NCBI GenBank assembly: GCA_005880915.1
Contig: VBIW01000044.1
Span: 1 to 64,000 of the forward strand
Source: Chloroflexota bacterium
Lineage (GTDB): Bacteria > Chloroflexota > Dormibacteria > Dormibacterales > Dormibacteraceae
Direction of reading: 5' to 3'
Length of the DNA stretch: 64,000 bases
Part shown: positions 1 through 7,795 of the stretch, piece after piece
Layout of the letters: each line of letters opens with the position of its first letter
Position numbering within the stretch: position 1 is the first letter of the stretch
Position numbers and translations under genes: made by a program
The notes under the pieces: model-generated
Told to the model about the DNA's origin: nothing
The model's database searches: none
The model's input: only the letters and a program-made list of their open reading frames with translations

Positions 1-245
1 GCCTCCTGATCGACACCCTCTCCGGACCATTCGAGCCCGAGCGATACCCGGACGAGCACAGGCAGCGCCTGCTCGACGCGATCGGCGCGAAGACTCCCAG
101 CCTTGCCGAGTCGCCAACCGCGCCGTCTCCGACACGGATCGTCGACCTGATGGCGGCGCTCGAAGCGAGCGTGAAGGCGGCGAAAGCCGCCCGCGCGCCG
201 CAGGATCGACCGGTCAAGGCGCCGCGCCGCCTATCCCGCGGTTAG
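1..245 (+). CDS. ku: Ku protein, C-terminal fragment (window edge)
   Basis: An open frame enters from the left edge (reading from base 3) and ends at TAG 243-245, leaving about 80 residues. The fragment begins in LLIDTLSGPFEPERYPDEH, which fits the last helical part of the bacterial Ku core. It ends with RIVDLMAALEASVKAAK and a basic tail, the usual C-terminal signature of bacterial Ku. Ku binds DNA double-strand ends as a homodimer and recruits LigD for non-homologous end joining. The rest of the gene, and any ligD neighbour, lie outside the window. The short Lys/Arg-rich tail is typical of family members. The family call is firm although the N-terminal beta-barrel is not visible. Confidence 0.85.
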   Translation, partial: LLIDTLSGPFEPERYPDEHRQRLLDAIGAKTPSLAESPTAPSPTRIVDLMAALEASVKAAKAARAPQDRPVKAPRRLSRG

Positions 246-317
246 CACTCGAGCAAGTTGTTCGCGGTGCACGCAACAGTTGCGAGCGGGAGCAACGCTG
301 CAGACGCGATGCCGCCT

Positions 318-2096
318 CTAAGCGACATCGGGATTCGGTGCGTCCTCTAGCAGTGCTTCTGGCAGATCAACCATGCGCGAGCGCAGGTACTCGCCGAGAC
401 CCTTGGCCTGGGGATCGATGCGCGTGGAGGACGCGACGCCTTCGCCCAGCAGCCCGGCGATGACGAAATTCAGCGACTGGATGTTGGGCAGCGAATAACG
501 ATCCACCTGGAGCCCTGACGTCTCGGGCAGCAGCTCCTTGAGCCGATTCACCGTCAGAAATGCTTCCAACCAGCGGTATCCGTCTTCACTCCGGGCCCAG
601 ACACCGACGTTCGCATTTCCGCCCTTGTCGCCTGACCTCGCACCGAAAGCAGTTCCCAACGGGACACGGCGCGTGGGTTCGATGTCGGAAAGCGGCCCAC
701 TGCCAGGGTCCGAGTCCTCGGCTTGCCCCCCTCGCCTCGGCGGCTCGGTCACGTCGAGGCGGCGCCCGTCTTCCAGTACCACCGTCTGCGCCACAAGCTC
801 CGCCGGGATGAGCGCCGGCCAGTAGACCCCGTACGTGGTCTCCGCCTCGGGCGGGCTTGTCGTGAAGAAACCCGGATAGCTGGCCAGCGCCAGCTCGATC
901 GCCTTGTTGGAGAATGCACGCCCGACCTTTTTGGCGTCTGAGTCCTTCACGGTCACGCGGAGCTGAGCGGTCGCCTCGCTCGTCCGAAGAAGCTGAACGT
1001 CGACGTGGTCGAAGGCTGCCTCGCCACCCAGCGACTCGAACAGCTGACGGCGCGCGAGCTCGGCCTTGGCGTCGATGTCGAGGCCGGTGAGGACGAACGT
1101 CATGGTGTTCCGGAAGCCGCCGATGTAATTGAGCGAAACCTTGAGGGTGTCGGGCGCGGGCTCCCCGCGGACGCCCGACACGAGCACGCGGTCCGGTCCG
1201 TCTGGCGACAAGTTGATGGTGTCGAACCTCGCCACGACATCGGCATTCAGGTAGCGCCGGCCCTGGATCTCGTAGAGGAGCTGCGCGGTGACCGTGCCGA
1301 CCGAGACCAATCCCCCACTCCCCGGATGCTTCGTGATCACAGCGCTACCGTCCTCGCGAAGCTCGGCGATCGGAAAGCCGAGATGAGTGATTCCTGGCAC
1401 CTCGGAGAAGAAGCTGTAGTTGCCGCCGGTCGCCTGCGCGCCGCACTCGATGACATGCCCGGCGACCACCGCTCCGGCGAGCCGGTCCCAGTCGTCCCGC
1501 GCCCAACCGAAACGCCAGGCGGCCGGGCCGACCACGAGCGACGCGTCGGTCACACGCGGGCAGATGACGATGTCAGCCCCGGCCTTGAGCGCTTCGACGA
1601 TGCCCCAGGCTCCGAGATAGACGTTGGCCGAGACAGGCTCGACACCGGATTCGGCCAGGGAGCGGCCAGTGTCGAGATGGCGAAGCTCGCGGCCGGCGGC
1701 CTGCAGCTCGAACAGCCGCGGCATCAGGTCGTCGCCCTCGATGTGGGCGACGGTCGCCCGGAGGCCCAACCGCGCCAGCAGCTCGCGCAGCCTGGTCGCG
1801 AGACCGGCCGGGTTGAGGCCGCCGGCGTTGACGACGATCTTCACGCGGCGATCGATGGCCAGACCGACGACGTCCTCCATCTGTCTGAGGAAAGTCGTCG
1901 CGTAGCCTGCATCGGGATTTTTGAGCCGCGACTTCCATAGGATCAGCATCGTCAGCTCCGCCAGGTACTCGCCGGTGAGGACGTCGATCGGCCCTCCCTC
2001 GAGCATCTCGCGAGCCGCGGAGAAGCGGTCGCCGTAGAACCCGGAGCAGTTGGCGATCCGCAGGGCGTCAGTCACGATTGATACCGACTTTGACAC
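318..2096 (-). CDS. AtuA family (DUF1446) protein with fused C-terminal AtuA-like domain
   Basis: This 592-residue protein starts like acyclic terpene utilisation AtuA proteins (LRIANCSGFYGDR near residues 12-24, then a GEYLAELTM stretch). The AtuA/DUF1446 core covers roughly residues 10-455. A second domain from about residue 481 (GTAFGARSGDKGGNANVGVW) matches the small AtuA-like ferredoxin-fold domain often found as a separate partner protein, so the two are fused here. AtuA proteins occur with acyl-CoA carboxylases in citronellol/geraniol catabolism. Their reaction is not established, and no such partners are present here. The start is uncertain: GTG at 2096 has a Shine-Dalgarno-like GAGGAG abutting it, and a second GTG lies eight codons downstream. 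It is divergent from the exported protein at 2183. Confidence 0.8.
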   Translation of the reverse strand: MSKSVSIVTDALRIANCSGFYGDRFSAAREMLEGGPIDVLTGEYLAELTMLILWKSRLKNPDAGYATTFLRQMEDVVGLAIDRRVKIVVNAGGLNPAGLATRLRELLARLGLRATVAHIEGDDLMPRLFELQAAGRELRHLDTGRSLAESGVEPVSANVYLGAWGIVEALKAGADIVICPRVTDASLVVGPAAWRFGWARDDWDRLAGAVVAGHVIECGAQATGGNYSFFSEVPGITHLGFPIAELREDGSAVITKHPGSGGLVSVGTVTAQLLYEIQGRRYLNADVVARFDTINLSPDGPDRVLVSGVRGEPAPDTLKVSLNYIGGFRNTMTFVLTGLDIDAKAELARRQLFESLGGEAAFDHVDVQLLRTSEATAQLRVTVKDSDAKKVGRAFSNKAIELALASYPGFFTTSPPEAETTYGVYWPALIPAELVAQTVVLEDGRRLDVTEPPRRGGQAEDSDPGSGPLSDIEPTRRVPLGTAFGARSGDKGGNANVGVWARSEDGYRWLEAFLTVNRLKELLPETSGLQVDRYSLPNIQSLNFVIAGLLGEGVASSTRIDPQAKGLGEYLRSRMVDLPEALLEDAPNPDVA

Positions 2097-2182
2097 CTCC
2101 TCGGGACTGAATTCGATACCGCTGCGGCAGGAGGCTGCGCGCCATCGCAGTCAACCCCGCATTCACGAGAGGAGAGGTTCAC

Positions 2183-2644
2183 ATGGTCAAGGCACTATTG
2201 GCGTCAGTCGCGGCGGCGGCAGCGACGATGCTGCTTGCGGTGGGTGCCTCGGCGGGCGCCACCGTCCAGCACATCAACCTGAGCATGCCGGAGCAGTGCT
2301 TTCCCGGCAAATTCGGCTCCACGTTCTGCGTGGCCTCCACCGGCCAGGAGAACATCGTTCAGACCCCCTCAGGGAACCTGAGCGCGGAGATCAACGTGTC
2401 GAGCAGCTTCGTCGCCAGCCTCAACGGGGCCGTCCTCGCCAGCGGAAGCGACTCCTTTCAGGAGCACGTCCTGTATACGAATGGGTTCACCGTCCTGCAG
2501 GAAGGTGGAATGCACGAATCGTCAGTCACGACGAGCGGGGGCGTGACATGCACCTTCAACGCCGACATTCACGTCACAGGTCTCGACCTGGCAACCGGAA
2601 TCGGGCACATCCAGTACAGCAACGTCAACTTCGTCTGCGCCTGA
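2183..2644 (+). CDS. Small exported protein of unknown function
   Basis: A 153-residue protein preceded by a good ribosome binding site (AGGAGAGG about 6 bases before ATG). The N-terminus is a classical signal peptide: a Lys, an Ala/Leu/Val-rich core (residues 4-20) and likely cleavage after GASAG. The mature part (about 128 residues) is rich in Ser, Thr, Val and Asn, with cysteines near both ends (EQCFPG, STFCVA, VTCTF, NFVCA), which suggests a disulfide-bonded beta-sandwich. I do not recognise the family. In style it resembles the exported proteins at 61.5 and 62.1 kb. It ends in a strong hairpin shared with the convergent neighbour. Function unknown. Confidence 0.7.
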   Translation: MVKALLASVAAAAATMLLAVGASAGATVQHINLSMPEQCFPGKFGSTFCVASTGQENIVQTPSGNLSAEINVSSSFVASLNGAVLASGSDSFQEHVLYTNGFTVLQEGGMHESSVTTSGGVTCTFNADIHVTGLDLATGIGHIQYSNVNFVCA

Positions 2645-2655
2645 GAGATCTGCTG

Positions 2656-2690
2656 GCGACCGGGGGCGTCTAAGAACCGCCCCCGGTTGC
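2656..2690. terminator. Hairpin between convergent genes
   Basis: GCGACCGGGGGCG pairs with CGCCCCCGGTTGC (one G-T pair) around a short loop. It lies just after the stop at 2644 and overlaps the last codons of the minus-strand gene ending at 2670. It has no T-run, so it is a probable bidirectional terminator or transcript-end stabiliser. Confidence 0.55.
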
Positions 2691-3251
2691 CGGCGCCCTC
2701 GACGCAATCAAGCCCACGAACGCGACAACGACTCCTACCACCACGATCAGAACCGCAATGTCGAAGCCATAAGGCGCCTGCAGCCAATCGCGCGAGCTGC
2801 GGACCAGGGTCCAAACGGCAACGAATGCCGCAGCGGCGAAGCCAATGCCGGCACCCAGCAAGATGTCCCGCCGCGCCCGGCCCATGCCGATGAAACCGGT
2901 GATCAGGGTCAGCAGGCCGGCCAGACCAATCGGCACCGGCAGAAAGAGAAGTGGCATGAAGCGATCGTCACTGAGGTTGCCGAAAGCCGACAGGCCGAGC
3001 ACAAAGTCGGCGGCGACCCCGAGCAAGAACACACCCAGGCCGACCCGCAGCACAGTTGACTGCCTGCCGCGGAATACGACGATGGCAGCAACGAGACCAA
3101 GAAGGCCGGCGAGCAGGACTGGCAGCTCGAGGGCGCTCAACTCGATTGCCTCGTTCGTCGAGGGGTGCGGGAACAGCACGCTCGGAAACACCCACAACAG
3201 CACAAGGATCGCAATCAGCACCACGGTGCCGGCAATGAGCTGGAGCCTCAC
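2670..3251 (-). CDS. Multi-pass membrane protein, unknown function
   Basis: A 193-residue very hydrophobic protein starting at GTG with RLQLIAGTVVLIAILVLLW. About six membrane segments can be seen: residues 4-22, 38-60, 67-88, 100-122, 130-150 and 160-185. Short polar loops include GRQST and GRARRD. I recognise no domain signature or catalytic motif. It is convergent with the exported protein at 2183, and its stop lies within their shared hairpin. Downstream on its strand there is no further gene for 570 bases; upstream lies a lipoprotein gene after a 40-base gap, so the two may be co-transcribed. Best described as a hypothetical integral membrane protein. Confidence 0.65.
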   Translation of the reverse strand: MRLQLIAGTVVLIAILVLLWVFPSVLFPHPSTNEAIELSALELPVLLAGLLGLVAAIVVFRGRQSTVLRVGLGVFLLGVAADFVLGLSAFGNLSDDRFMPLLFLPVPIGLAGLLTLITGFIGMGRARRDILLGAGIGFAAAAFVAVWTLVRSSRDWLQAPYGFDIAVLIVVVGVVVAFVGLIASRAPATGGGS

Positions 3252-3290
3252 GACGGCCCCAAGTGTGAGGCCTAGGCGGCGCGTCAGCGG

Positions 3291-4451
3291 TCAGACGCTG
3301 CCGTATACATCGAGCACGTCGGTATCGACAAGGCGACTCATTCCCGACGCCGGAACCAGCCAGAGGTCATTCCTAAGAAGTCCGCCTCTAGTTGTCGGTT
3401 TGCGCACCATGAACGCAGATCCGCCCGGTTGACTCGCGCTGAGATATTGCGGGCCAGGCTCCGTGCGAAGCACCTGACCGGTACGCCAGCTGACAAGTTG
3501 AGCATTGTCCGTCGTTCCCGCCCCGCCGACGAAGACCAGTTCGTCATCGCCCGAAAATCCTTGAACGATGGTCTGCCCAAGCGTCGCGACCACGCTTCCC
3601 TGGGGTAGTGCACGAATCTGACCTTTGGCCGCCGGACCCTGGCGGACGACCGTGAAGACCTCGGCAACGTAGCGACCGTCCGATGAGACGGTGGTGAGCG
3701 TGCCACCGACGGGACTGCTCGTCACGGGGTACCCCCGCCGATAGAGCACCGACCCGTCTGAAAGGTTGACCACGACGAGCTCTGTCACTGGATCCAGACC
3801 TGTCTTGGCGGCTTGCGTCAAATCTGAAGCGGTTCGTTCCGCCAGAACAGCAACGCCCGTACGAGCGCTGCAGGCTTCGATCGAGGTCATCGCGTTGGCA
3901 CCGAACCGGCCGACGGACGCGACTGTCCGCGGCGCCGATCCGACAGCCCCCCAGGTAAGAACAGCGGGGCCCGTCAGGGTCCCCCCGGTGAATGACTCGT
4001 ACCCAGGAGTTGTCATCCGGCAGTAGTGCCGGCTGTCATCGGCCCATGTGGGCAGGAGCCCCAAATTCGGATCGATGCGCCCCACGACGGCGCCGTCCGC
4101 GTCTCGAACGGAGCCGTCGTTCAAAAACATGATCCGGCTGCCGTCGGGCGATACGCTGCCGACCCCCAGGTGCGTCGGGGCAGCCTTGCCTGGATAGCGC
4201 GGCGTGGAGGGCGGGGCGGCGGGCATCGCGAACGGCAGCCCCAGCCGGCCCGACCAGTCCGAGCGGCGAAGAGAGGGGTCAGCACCCTTGAGGTACCAGA
4301 CCAGACCTGGTGTCCCGGCAGCTGCCGCCTGCTCGGCCGGTATCGAGGCGGGCGCAGTCGCCATCGAGGCGGGCGTATGACTGCCGCAGCCGCTCGCGGC
4401 ACCGCCGATCAAAAGCGCCACCAGAACGCCGAGCCCCCGCCGGTCGCCCAT
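3291..4451 (-). CDS. Putative lipoprotein, beta-propeller-like (WD40/TolB-style repeats)
   Basis: A 386-residue protein with a lipoprotein signal: MGDRR, a hydrophobic core, then AASGCGSH, giving lipidation at about Cys22. The mature part has recurrent blade-like units (VGSVSPDGSRIMFLNDGSV, VTTVSSDGRYVAEV, FSGDDELVFVGGA), as in TolB/WD40-type propellers on the outer face of the membrane. A Cys pair (HYCRMT and EACSART) may be bridged. The lipoprotein at 60.2-61.4 kb has the same plan: lipobox, low-complexity linker, SPDG blades. Ligand and role are unknown. The start ATG 4451 fits the signal peptide. Confidence 0.65.
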   Translation of the reverse strand: MGDRRGLGVLVALLIGGAASGCGSHTPASMATAPASIPAEQAAAAGTPGLVWYLKGADPSLRRSDWSGRLGLPFAMPAAPPSTPRYPGKAAPTHLGVGSVSPDGSRIMFLNDGSVRDADGAVVGRIDPNLGLLPTWADDSRHYCRMTTPGYESFTGGTLTGPAVLTWGAVGSAPRTVASVGRFGANAMTSIEACSARTGVAVLAERTASDLTQAAKTGLDPVTELVVVNLSDGSVLYRRGYPVTSSPVGGTLTTVSSDGRYVAEVFTVVRQGPAAKGQIRALPQGSVVATLGQTIVQGFSGDDELVFVGGAGTTDNAQLVSWRTGQVLRTEPGPQYLSASQPGGSAFMVRKPTTRGGLLRNDLWLVPASGMSRLVDTDVLDVYGSV

Positions 4452-4686
4452 CGCTGTTGTTCCTAACTAGCGTAGGGCCGCGAGCGTTACCAAGGCCGCG
4501 TGGACAGATCCCCGGGTCAGGCCTAAGATCGGGCCGCAGCCACGTCGGGCCAGCTTTTTCGCCCAGCTCGGGCGCGTCCAGAACGGAATCTTCGCGGACT
4601 GAAATCGGTCAGAACGGGAGGTCGCGAACGGCGCGACCTCCCGCCGGCGCACCGAGCGTAACTTTCAATCACGATATCGCGGCCGG
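4452..4686. other. Intergenic region with one strong hairpin
   Basis: No supportable gene between the lipoprotein start and the nitronate monooxygenase stop (about 300 bases in all). It holds a perfect 11-bp stem with a 5-base loop at 4616-4642 (GGGAGGTCGCG with CGCGACCTCCC), positioned as a transcript-end hairpin for the minus-strand gene ending at 4753, and then the dispersed repeat at 4687-4754. Confidence 0.5.
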
Positions 4687-4754
4687 ATGCGTGCGATTTG
4701 CGCAACTCGCACAAATGGCAGAGTTCTCAAACGAGCATTTTGCGCAAGCCGTCT
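4687..4754. repeat. Dispersed intergenic repeat, copy A
   Basis: A 68-base element aligning over its full length with 10719-10789. Each copy has two direct half-units about 20 bases long. In this copy both half-units contain the palindrome TTGCGCAA, separated by a conserved AATGGCAG...TCTCAAA core. It overlaps the last codon of the nitronate monooxygenase gene. Confidence 0.6.
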
Positions 4755-5730
4755 AGTCGCTAACCAGGCTCGGCAATCGCTCACGGAGGATCGACTCCGC
4801 CTCTCGAATCATCTCAGCCACCACCTCGCCGGCCGGCATGACCTCGTGGATCAGCGCCGCGGACTGACCGTAGTAGACGATCGCCTCATCAACGTCGCCG
4901 GCTCGGCGGGCCTCACGCATTGCGGGGACCGCCTCGTCGCGCCGCCGGCGCAGCTCGTTGGTGCGACCGAGCCAACGTTCCACGACGCGATTTCGCGCGA
5001 TCCGTTCGACCGCACCCGGCCAGTCCGTGCCAAGCATGATGTCGGCGAGGTCCGTGACGATCGTGTCGCTCCCATCGCTGTCGATGATCAGCTTCTTGAA
5101 AGCCGCGTGGAGGGACGACTCTGGGGTAACAAGGAACCGCGTCCCGACCAGAACGCCTGCAGCGCCCAACGCAAGCATCGCGGCGAGTCCTCGGCCATCT
5201 GCGATTCCGCCTGCTGCCAGGACGGGCGTGGGTGCGACCTCGCGCGCGACCATCGGCACGATGACCGCGGTTCCCAAAAGGCCGATATGACCGCCGCCAT
5301 CGGTGCCCTGGGCGATGATCACGTCCGCGCCGGCCGCCGCCGCCTTTGCGGCGTCGGCTACCGTCGGGACCATGTGCAGCACCTTGATGCCGCGCTCGTG
5401 AGCACTCGCAAAGATCGCGCCGAGGTCCTGGTCGTCGCGCGGCCAGGCTGTCGACAGCACCGAAGGGCGAACGTCCAGCACTGCTTGCATCTGGTCGTCA
5501 TCCGCACCGTGGAGCAGCAGATTGATCCCATACGGTCGCTTTGTCCTGCTTCTGATAACGTGGGCGAGCTCGTGAATTGCAGCGGCCTCGTGATCGGAGG
5601 CGCCGAGGATACCCAGGCCGCCGGCATTGCTCACGGCCGCCACCAGCTCCGGCGACGTCGCGCCTCCCATCCCAGCCTGAGCAATCGGGTGTTGAACGGC
5701 GAGCAGCTCGGTGAATGCGGTCTTGATCAC
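4753..5730 (-). CDS. Nitronate monooxygenase (2-nitropropane dioxygenase family)
   Basis: The sequence from the GTG at 5730 gives 325 residues beginning VIKTAFTELLAVQHPIAQAG, the standard N-terminus of FMN-dependent nitronate monooxygenases. A longer in-frame start at 5769 would add 13 residues without homology. Typical elements follow: a GGLGILGAS phosphate-binding turn near residue 37, IAQGTDGGGHIG around residue 160, and VLAAGGIADG plus LGAAGVLVGTRFL around residues 195-225, forming the TIM-barrel FMN phosphate site. The family oxidises alkyl nitronates such as propionate-3-nitronate to carbonyl compounds and nitrite. The neighbours suggest no pathway. The last codon overlaps a dispersed repeat. 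Confidence 0.85.
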   Translation of the reverse strand: MIKTAFTELLAVQHPIAQAGMGGATSPELVAAVSNAGGLGILGASDHEAAAIHELAHVIRSRTKRPYGINLLLHGADDDQMQAVLDVRPSVLSTAWPRDDQDLGAIFASAHERGIKVLHMVPTVADAAKAAAAGADVIIAQGTDGGGHIGLLGTAVIVPMVAREVAPTPVLAAGGIADGRGLAAMLALGAAGVLVGTRFLVTPESSLHAAFKKLIIDSDGSDTIVTDLADIMLGTDWPGAVERIARNRVVERWLGRTNELRRRRDEAVPAMREARRAGDVDEAIVYYGQSAALIHEVMPAGEVVAEMIREAESILRERLPSLVSD

Positions 5731-5852
5731 CCAACAATTGTCGAACGCCGGACGCAGGGGTGCACACACCGTCCGTGCAGTGTTTCAATCGGATCAAGAC
5801 GCGATCAGACCTCTTCCTGACAGGGGTCTAGAGCACCGTCTCCTCGAGGAGC

Positions 5853-6872
5853 TCACGCGGTGACGCGCTCCTGCGGCGCGCCGGCCGCTTCGTACGCGGG
5901 CTCGGGCCGCATCAGCTCGATGGCGATCTTTCCCTTCGCGTGGCCCTCGTTGAAGTAGGCGAACGCTTCGTCGAGCTGGTCGAGCGTGTACCGCCTGTCG
6001 ATGACGGATGCCACCTTCCCGTTCGCCATGAGCTCCGCGATGGCCTCCATGTCCTTTTGCGTCAGTTTGGCAATGAAGAACACGACTTTCTGACGGCCGC
6101 GCATGGAACCGAGGCGCGTGCCGATGATGTGGCCGAAGGCTTTCATCTCGCTGGTGTGCTGGATCGCGGCCGCACCCACCAACACGAAGATGGCGCCTGG
6201 TTGGAGGACCCGCCTGCACTCCGAGAGGGAGCGGCTCCCTGCAATGTCGATCAAGGCGTCATAACGCTCTCCGCTCTTCGTAAAGTCCTGCTGCGTGTAG
6301 TCGATCACGCGCTGCGCGCCAAGCGAGCGGACGGCGTCCACGTTGCGCGGGCTGCAGACCGCGGTGACCTCGGCGCCGAGAGCCCTCGCGACCTGGACCG
6401 CAAACGTCCCCACGCCTCCGGAAGCGCCATTGATCAACACCTTCTGGCCCGGTTTGACGTGGCCGTGGTCCCGGATCGCCTGCAGCGCCGTCAGCGCCGC
6501 GACCGCCACGCAGCCCGCCTTCTCGAAAGACACGTTGGCTGGTTTGCGCGCCAGCGCCTCAGACTCCGAGAGGCATATGTATTCGGCGAAGGACCCGTGC
6601 TCGCCCCCGAACACCTCATCGCCCGGCCGGAACCGTGTGACGTCCTTGCCCACCGCCTGGACGATGCCCGCGAAGTCGGTGCCCATCCCATCGCGCTTCG
6701 GCTTGCGGGCCAGCTTTCGCATCAGGCGCCCGGCACCCGAGAGGGGAAACAGATCCACCGGGTTCACAGACGACGCGTGCATGCGGACGAGCACGCCGTC
6801 GTCTGGCACAGCGGGCGGCTCGATCTCCTCGAGCTTCATCACGCCGCGCTTCTCGCAGACAATCGCTTTCAT
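5853..6872 (-). CDS. Medium-chain (MDR) NAD(P)-dependent oxidoreductase / quinone reductase-like
   Basis: The true gene starts at ATG 6872 (MKAIVCEKRGVMKLEEIEPP), 5 bases after the stop of the DUF4389 gene; the longer upstream frame is not coding. The 339-residue product has a GroES-like N-domain (SSVNPVDLFPLSG, GTDFAGIVQAVGKDV, GDEVFGGEHGSFAEY) and a Rossmann domain with GASGGVGTFAVQVARALGA near residue 147. It lacks the catalytic-zinc residues and structural Cys cluster of alcohol dehydrogenases, so it belongs to the zinc-independent quinone oxidoreductase/enoyl reductase branch. The substrate cannot be read from sequence. Close spacing suggests co-transcription with the upstream membrane protein. 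Confidence 0.85.
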   Translation of the reverse strand: MKAIVCEKRGVMKLEEIEPPAVPDDGVLVRMHASSVNPVDLFPLSGAGRLMRKLARKPKRDGMGTDFAGIVQAVGKDVTRFRPGDEVFGGEHGSFAEYICLSESEALARKPANVSFEKAGCVAVAALTALQAIRDHGHVKPGQKVLINGASGGVGTFAVQVARALGAEVTAVCSPRNVDAVRSLGAQRVIDYTQQDFTKSGERYDALIDIAGSRSLSECRRVLQPGAIFVLVGAAAIQHTSEMKAFGHIIGTRLGSMRGRQKVVFFIAKLTQKDMEAIAELMANGKVASVIDRRYTLDQLDEAFAYFNEGHAKGKIAIELMRPEPAYEAAGAPQERVTA

Positions 6873-6877
6873 CTGCG

Positions 6878-7492
6878 TCAGCTCAGGCTGAACGGTGGGT
6901 ACTGGTCGGTCACGAGGGTGAAGGCGTAGGCGGTCACCCGGTTGTTCCAACGCAGCACACCGACGACGTAGCGGAAGAGCCCCTTTGGATAGGTGCCCGT
7001 GAAGAGGATGGCGAACCAGGCGGCGATGATTGCGAAGGCGGCGCCGATCCACAGGAACAGCAGCAAGACGTAGTGCGGGATGGCGAGCAGCCACTTGACC
7101 AGGGGCAGCCACCGGTTGAGCTGCTTGGCGTCGGGATAGGCGAAGTCGAGGTGCACGGACTGCTCCTCGTCGGTCGACGGGTAGCGGTCGTCGAGCAGCG
7201 CCATGTATGCGGTGACGCGATTGGAGAAACGGAGCAGGTTGAGGTTCCAATCGAACCACCACCGCGGGTACTTCTGGCGGAAGACGAGCATCAGGACGAG
7301 GGGCACGAAGACAGCAGCACCCCCGATAACGAGTGCCCTCTGATTGTCGCCGTCCTGAAAGGTCTCGCCGGACAGCATTGTGAGCAGGACGACGATGGGG
7401 ATCGCGATGAGCAGCCGGAAGGCCGTCGTCAGCCGGCTGAGCGGGCGGGCGGGAAAATCGACGTCGAACTGGACCGGATAGCTGCTGACCAC
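6878..7492 (-). CDS. DUF4389 domain membrane protein
   Basis: A 204-residue protein with the DUF4389 layout: YPVQFDVDFPARPLSRL, a membrane segment (IPIVVLLTML), then YPRWWFDWNLNLLRFSNRV and a second repeat (FAYPDAKQLNRWLPLVKW, a long hydrophobic stretch, GLFRYVVGVLRWNNRV). These aromatic/Arg-rich FSNRV and WNNRV stretches are the family signature. About four membrane segments are visible. Function is unknown for the family. GTG 7492 has a strong ribosome binding site (AGGAGGGG). It sits between a small ABC-ATPase-tail-like frame upstream (4-base gap) and the MDR oxidoreductase downstream (5-base gap), a probable short operon. Confidence 0.8.
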   Translation of the reverse strand: MVSSYPVQFDVDFPARPLSRLTTAFRLLIAIPIVVLLTMLSGETFQDGDNQRALVIGGAAVFVPLVLMLVFRQKYPRWWFDWNLNLLRFSNRVTAYMALLDDRYPSTDEEQSVHLDFAYPDAKQLNRWLPLVKWLLAIPHYVLLLFLWIGAAFAIIAAWFAILFTGTYPKGLFRYVVGVLRWNNRVTAYAFTLVTDQYPPFSLS

Positions 7493-7496
7493 TTGT

Positions 7497-7760
7497 TCAC
7501 CCCTCCTGGATGATGTTGGTTGATTCGAGGCTGACCACCTCGTGACCGTGCAGCGCCTCGAGAAACGGCTGGAAGCTGCCGTAGACGACGCAGCGGAGGA
7601 CCCCGCCGTGGGTCTCGACCCGGCTGACTCCTGACGCCCGCGCGATCTGCTGCGCGGGCGGCGCGCCCACGAAGCTGACCTCCACCTTTCTCAACTGAGG
7701 CACCTCGGTCACGCCGGCCAAGCTACGTGGCCTGCCCTCGATCTGAATCGGTGGAATCAC
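7497..7760 (-). pseudogene. Fragment resembling the C-terminal tail of an ABC transporter ATPase
   Basis: An 87-residue frame whose part from about residue 26 (VEVSFVGAPPAQQIARASG, then ETHGGVLRCVVYGSFQPFL, EVVSLES) resembles the accessory domain (DUF4162-like) at the end of ABC-2-type drug exporter ATPases. In those proteins such a stretch follows about 220 residues of nucleotide-binding domain. No Walker A, signature or Walker B motif is present: the frame opens at GTG 7760, close to the divergent LuxR gene. It may be a decayed remnant left by rearrangement or a small free-standing gene kept for co-expression with DUF4389. I favour a remnant; the homology is by eye and modest. Confidence 0.45.
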
Positions 7761-7795
7761 CGATTCTTGTCTCGGTAGTAACTTGCCGTCTCACG

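Noticed and set aside
1005..1940. Long plus-strand open frame opposite the AtuA-family gene
   Set aside because: Antisense shadow caused by high GC; His/Arg/Glu-rich with no motif, while the minus strand has a recognisable protein.
4616..4754. CRISPR-like repeat
   Set aside because: Only two half-units per copy, not regularly repeated with unique spacers; no cas genes in the window.
6873..7262. N-terminal extension of the MDR oxidoreductase frame
   Set aside because: Overlaps the DUF4389 gene in another frame and has no homology; the family N-terminus begins at ATG 6872.
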